This document shows, in pieces, positions 6,701 through 7,545 of a stretch of 7,545 nucleotides of DNA. The stretch is from Candidatus Omnitrophota bacterium. Lineage in GTDB: Bacteria; Omnitrophota; Gorgyraeia; Aquiviventales; Aquiviventaceae. The notes beneath the pieces are model-generated. The model did no database searches. It had not been told where the DNA came from and was given only the letters and a program-made list of their open reading frames with translations. Where the stretch lies: assembly GCA_016198915.1 (NCBI GenBank), contig JACQHS010000060.1, positions 1 to 7,545 on the forward strand, given 5' to 3'. Position numbers and translations under genes: made by a program. How positions within the stretch are numbered: the stretch's first letter is position 1; each line of letters begins with the position of its first letter.

Positions 6701-7545
6701 TACTATTTGACGAAACTGGACGAGGCGCAACACCACCCGCGAGGAGACGGCCAGAGCATCGTTGAGGCCTCGCATGATGGGGTGAGCTCGGGGGTCGCCG
6801 GGCACGCGTACTACGCCTCGCCTCATGTCGGCACGACCGCGTGGTACCTCTTGGCGAAGCGCCGCAGCAACCCGCTGTGGTCGACCAGCACGGAGGCGCC
6901 GGTTCCCCATGAATCCCCGGAGACGACGGTGAGTCCGCTGTCCCTGCGCGTGCTCGCGCTTGATGTCAACGGCGATGGGACAGTGAGCCAGGCGGATGTC
7001 GATCTCGTCGCCGGAGCGTTTGGCCAAACCGCACCAGAGGAAGGCACCACCTCTGACCTTGATGGGGATGGCGCGATCACGATCGATGATGTCTTCCTCG
7101 TCGCGAAGGCGGTGGGGCTGTCCTGGCCGCCGACGGACATCCCCGAAGGCCGGGCACTTACCTTCTTTGTCAAGGGCACAGGTGTTGAGGAGTCGCTGTT
7201 GAGCTACACTGCCGCCCCGCTGCCGCAGGGAGCGTGCTTCCATGGGCTGTTGTCCAGCGGCCAGCCAGGCTCGTGCACGGCCAGGCAGTTTCAGTGGACG
7301 CCCAGCTCGACCCAGGGGGGGTCCAGTTATCCGCTCACGTTTACGGTGAGCGATGGCCGCGCGTCCAGTGCTGAGACGATGACGGTGACCGTCCAGAACA
7401 ATACGCCGCCGGTCCTGGCGCCGATCGGAGACAAACAGGTGACGGTCTCCGGCAAACTGACCGTCGCCCTGACATTCACCGTGAGCGCCTCCGATCCCGA
7501 GGCGCAGCCGTTGACGTTGACGGCGCGGCTGGCTGACGGCCGAGA
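3749..7545 (+). CDS. Giant exported multi-domain protein: Ig-like, split (alpha/alpha)-toroid and dockerin-like modules (3' partial)
   Basis: One open frame of 1265 codons with no stop before the window edge; the C-terminus is missing. Layout by residue: 1-24 export signal or uncleaved anchor (K5, then a hydrophobic run; possible cleavage after AGA, 17-19); 25-193 disordered Pro/Ser/Ala/Gln-rich; 194-289 Ig-like 1; 291-337 acidic linker; 338-438 Ig-like 2; 441-456 proline linker; 457-531 Ig-like 3 of the SWTST...C...C type (W478, C486, C516); 542-724 and 838-1044 two halves of an (alpha/alpha)-toroid resembling six-hairpin glycosidases; 727-821 Ig-like 4 inserted between them; 1068-1124 dockerin-like; 1130-1265 Ig/cadherin-like modules. 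Probable role: secreted or surface carbohydrate-active or adhesive protein; no catalytic residues were identified. Three consecutive ATGs (3749, 3752, 3755) leave the exact start open; ribosome site candidates are GAGG (3735-3738) and GGCGG (3744-3748). The riboswitch just upstream implies control by a cyclic dinucleotide. Confidence 0.9.
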   Translation, partial: MMMNKWWLSLLVSLPLAGAAPLLYHRYVQPPLPAEQPAALVMERQTSRPDQPPAQMASARATAHREVEWFDWKAEDASAGSGGTAGLSALSASSMPLESWTDSAPAAYDGAYAPDVSQGSDPSGSWSGNTRVDSQSFWAQPRTSTSAQPPAAQAPSSIPDSPAPNPPQGPTSIPSPFALMPPRALQELVEGQPTVHLHIEPNPVKAGHAVTIRWTVVPPEGASALDWIGFFASADALRTLPLHRLPTAGRPSGELTYQVPPGFPPGRYHVRYLVEPSSAVLATTQVSIVAEKRRDDQSPGKSGADEDGTDGSEETGTEETGTDETEADEGEPDEITPAVYTLSVEHTRVVPGEAITVTWSVAPATAADETDTIELCASPALSHPLLPEGARCFPFVQLDSHPSGQQPVSLPEQMPLGAYTLRYVGAGSSRTSVALEIIEQEPDAIIPPPDIIPPSLPTVTFSASPSVIEAGQESLLSWTSTEAHTCLAADGWSGERLLSGSELVGPSVATTYRLTCTGDGGSATDSVTVTVHTVLVDPPATVAEDAAYAYLAQRMDAYLQDEQLRLIESYFSPYPPGPDGQPLTLAALTADSAMAVLAWLARGREDDLRRAKLICDALLWYQRHDPMADGRLRQAYQVNQLLADSTAQQPIIPSSLRATRTADVAWPALAWLTYFERVRDPQTATPREDARAVYLQAAIDAADMLIEQLKAPTADGGFFWGLRDTQLTSFSLQVSPSRVAPGGIIAIDWTAPADRVTANDVIELSSAFGADSSPTNGEVRGRLTNTMPNIPSAFLPITLTVRYLSGGSGEVMIASSLRVEATAPAQALPPMPQPEQEVVTEAVTEHNALAYVLFTRLFDLTGESRFRLNAAHAKHFLEEVAWDASGGKFWAGTSNQRVNAAALVEDAQSLPLLALGRAALYGSALDWVDQTLRVSAGEQISDGFSGYDAGIHLDTDAQPDGIWFQGSAQMTLAYQVAQHSGNADYYLTKLDEAQHHPRGDGQSIVEASHDGVSSGVAGHAYYASPHVGTTAWYLLAKRRSNPLWSTSTEAPVPHESPETTVSPLSLRVLALDVNGDGTVSQADVDLVAGAFGQTAPEEGTTSDLDGDGAITIDDVFLVAKAVGLSWPPTDIPEGRALTFFVKGTGVEESLLSYTAAPLPQGACFHGLLSSGQPGSCTARQFQWTPSSTQGGSSYPLTFTVSDGRASSAETMTVTVQNNTPPVLAPIGDKQVTVSGKLTVALTFTVSASDPEAQPLTLTARLADGR
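4685..4729 (+). repeat. 15-bp tandem repeat encoding an acidic linker
   Basis: Three imperfect 15-bp units (GAGGAGACCGGTACT, the same with GGCACT, then GACGAGACCGAAGCC) encode EETGT, EETGT and DETEA between Ig-like modules 1 and 2. The surrounding residues 291-337 are rich in Asp, Glu, Gly and Thr, giving a flexible, highly negative spacer. The unit is a multiple of three, so changes in copy number would alter linker length without shifting the frame. Confidence 0.8.
5372..5920 (+). other. N-terminal half of the (alpha/alpha)-toroid domain
   Basis: Residues 542-724 of the giant protein are mostly amphipathic helices arranged as hairpins: AYAYLAQRMDAYL, LTADSAMAVLAWLARG (D591), RRAKLICDALLWYQRH, RTADVAWPALAWLTYFE (D663), then a helix ending in GGFFWGLRD. 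This pattern (helix, short loop with Asp/Asn-Ala, aromatic-rich second helix) is typical of six-hairpin glycosidase-like folds. Substrate and activity cannot be named from sequence alone. Confidence 0.55.
5927..6211 (+). other. Ig-like module inserted into the toroid domain
   Basis: Residues 727-821 begin FSLQVSPSRVAPGGIIAIDW and end in a strand-rich segment with LTVRYLSGG. The module shares a pattern with Ig-like modules 1 and 2 (V.PG..I.I.W...P then D.I.L, later LRY or VRY), so all three look like copies of one ancestor. It lies between GGFFWGLRD and the next toroid helix (TEHNALAYVLF), followed by a Pro/Gln linker (822-837). Confidence 0.6.
6260..6880 (+). other. C-terminal half of the (alpha/alpha)-toroid domain
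   Basis: Residues 838-1044 resume the helical hairpins: TEHNALAYVLFTRLFDLTG (E845, H846, N847), FRLNAAHAKHFLEEV, VEDAQSLPLLALGRAALYG (D906), IWFQGSAQMTLAYQVAQHSG (W963), and the closing VGTTAWYLLAKRRSNPLW (from V1027). The GTTAWYLLAKR..NP ending looks like the final helix of this type of toroid. The conserved acids E845, D906 and D591 are candidates for substrate contact, but this is a guess from conservation style. Confidence 0.55.
6950..7120 (+). other. Dockerin type I-like domain
   Basis: Residues 1068-1124 of the giant protein hold two EF-hand-like calcium loops: DVNGDGTVSQAD (D1072, N1074, D1076, D1083) and DLDGDGAITIDD (D1103, D1105, D1107, D1114), each followed by a helix (VDLVAGAFG and VFLVAKAVG). 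Spacing and duplicated loop-helix pattern match dockerin type I modules, which bind cohesins in a calcium-dependent way. No cohesin is visible in the window, and the module is internal rather than at the C-terminus. Confidence 0.8.

Noticed and set aside
6515..7243. Open frame of 242 codons on the - strand
   Set aside because: It is antisense to the toroid end and the dockerin-like domain, whose calcium loops are unmistakable on the + strand. It is a by-product of high GC.

Overview
The window comes from a GC-rich bacterium. It carries a compact fatty-acid synthesis block (fabG-acpP-fabF), a two-component cyclic-di-GMP phosphodiesterase, a GEMM-I (c-di-GMP-I class) riboswitch, and a very large exported multi-domain protein that runs off the right edge. 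Big Ig/toroid/dockerin-like exported proteins, GEMM riboswitches and REP-like GGGACGTTTC elements together would fit a deep-branching environmental lineage such as Omnitrophota or a deltaproteobacterial relative. That placement is inference only; no rRNA or other phylogenetic marker is present.

Layout, all on the + strand. 8-1075: response regulator with a receiver domain and an HD-GYP domain. 1076-1144: a short spacer with four copies of the octamer CCACAGAA, followed by a perfect extended -10 box (TGTTATAAT) only 8 nt before the fabG ATG, so fabG may have a leaderless transcript. 1145-1885 fabG, 1914-2162 acpP (strong Shine-Dalgarno), then a 9-bp hairpin with a T-rich tail, then 2241-3479 fabF. 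An exact 15-bp segment of the hairpin region recurs in inverted orientation just after fabF, so fabF is bracketed by REP-like sequence.

3480-3748 is a 269-bp regulatory leader. It holds the second REP-like segment, a candidate promoter, a well-formed GEMM-I aptamer (about 3574-3658) and a 15-bp intrinsic terminator hairpin followed by five T (3673-3718). The 5' arm of the terminator is a near-copy (14 of 15) of the 3' part of the aptamer. From 3749 to the end there is one uninterrupted frame of 1265 codons with no stop inside the window. It encodes an exported protein with an N-terminal signal or anchor, a disordered Pro/Ser/Ala-rich region, Ig-like modules, an (alpha/alpha)-toroid glycosidase-like domain split by an inserted Ig-like module, a dockerin-like double calcium loop, and the start of a C-terminal Ig/cadherin-like series.

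How it may work together: the HD-GYP protein probably hydrolyses cyclic-di-GMP on a phosphorylation signal. The riboswitch senses a cyclic dinucleotide and sets read-through into the giant surface or secreted protein. This is the classic motile/sessile logic, but here with an unusual, possibly undescribed domain architecture as its output. The fab genes between the two are housekeeping and probably not part of that circuit.
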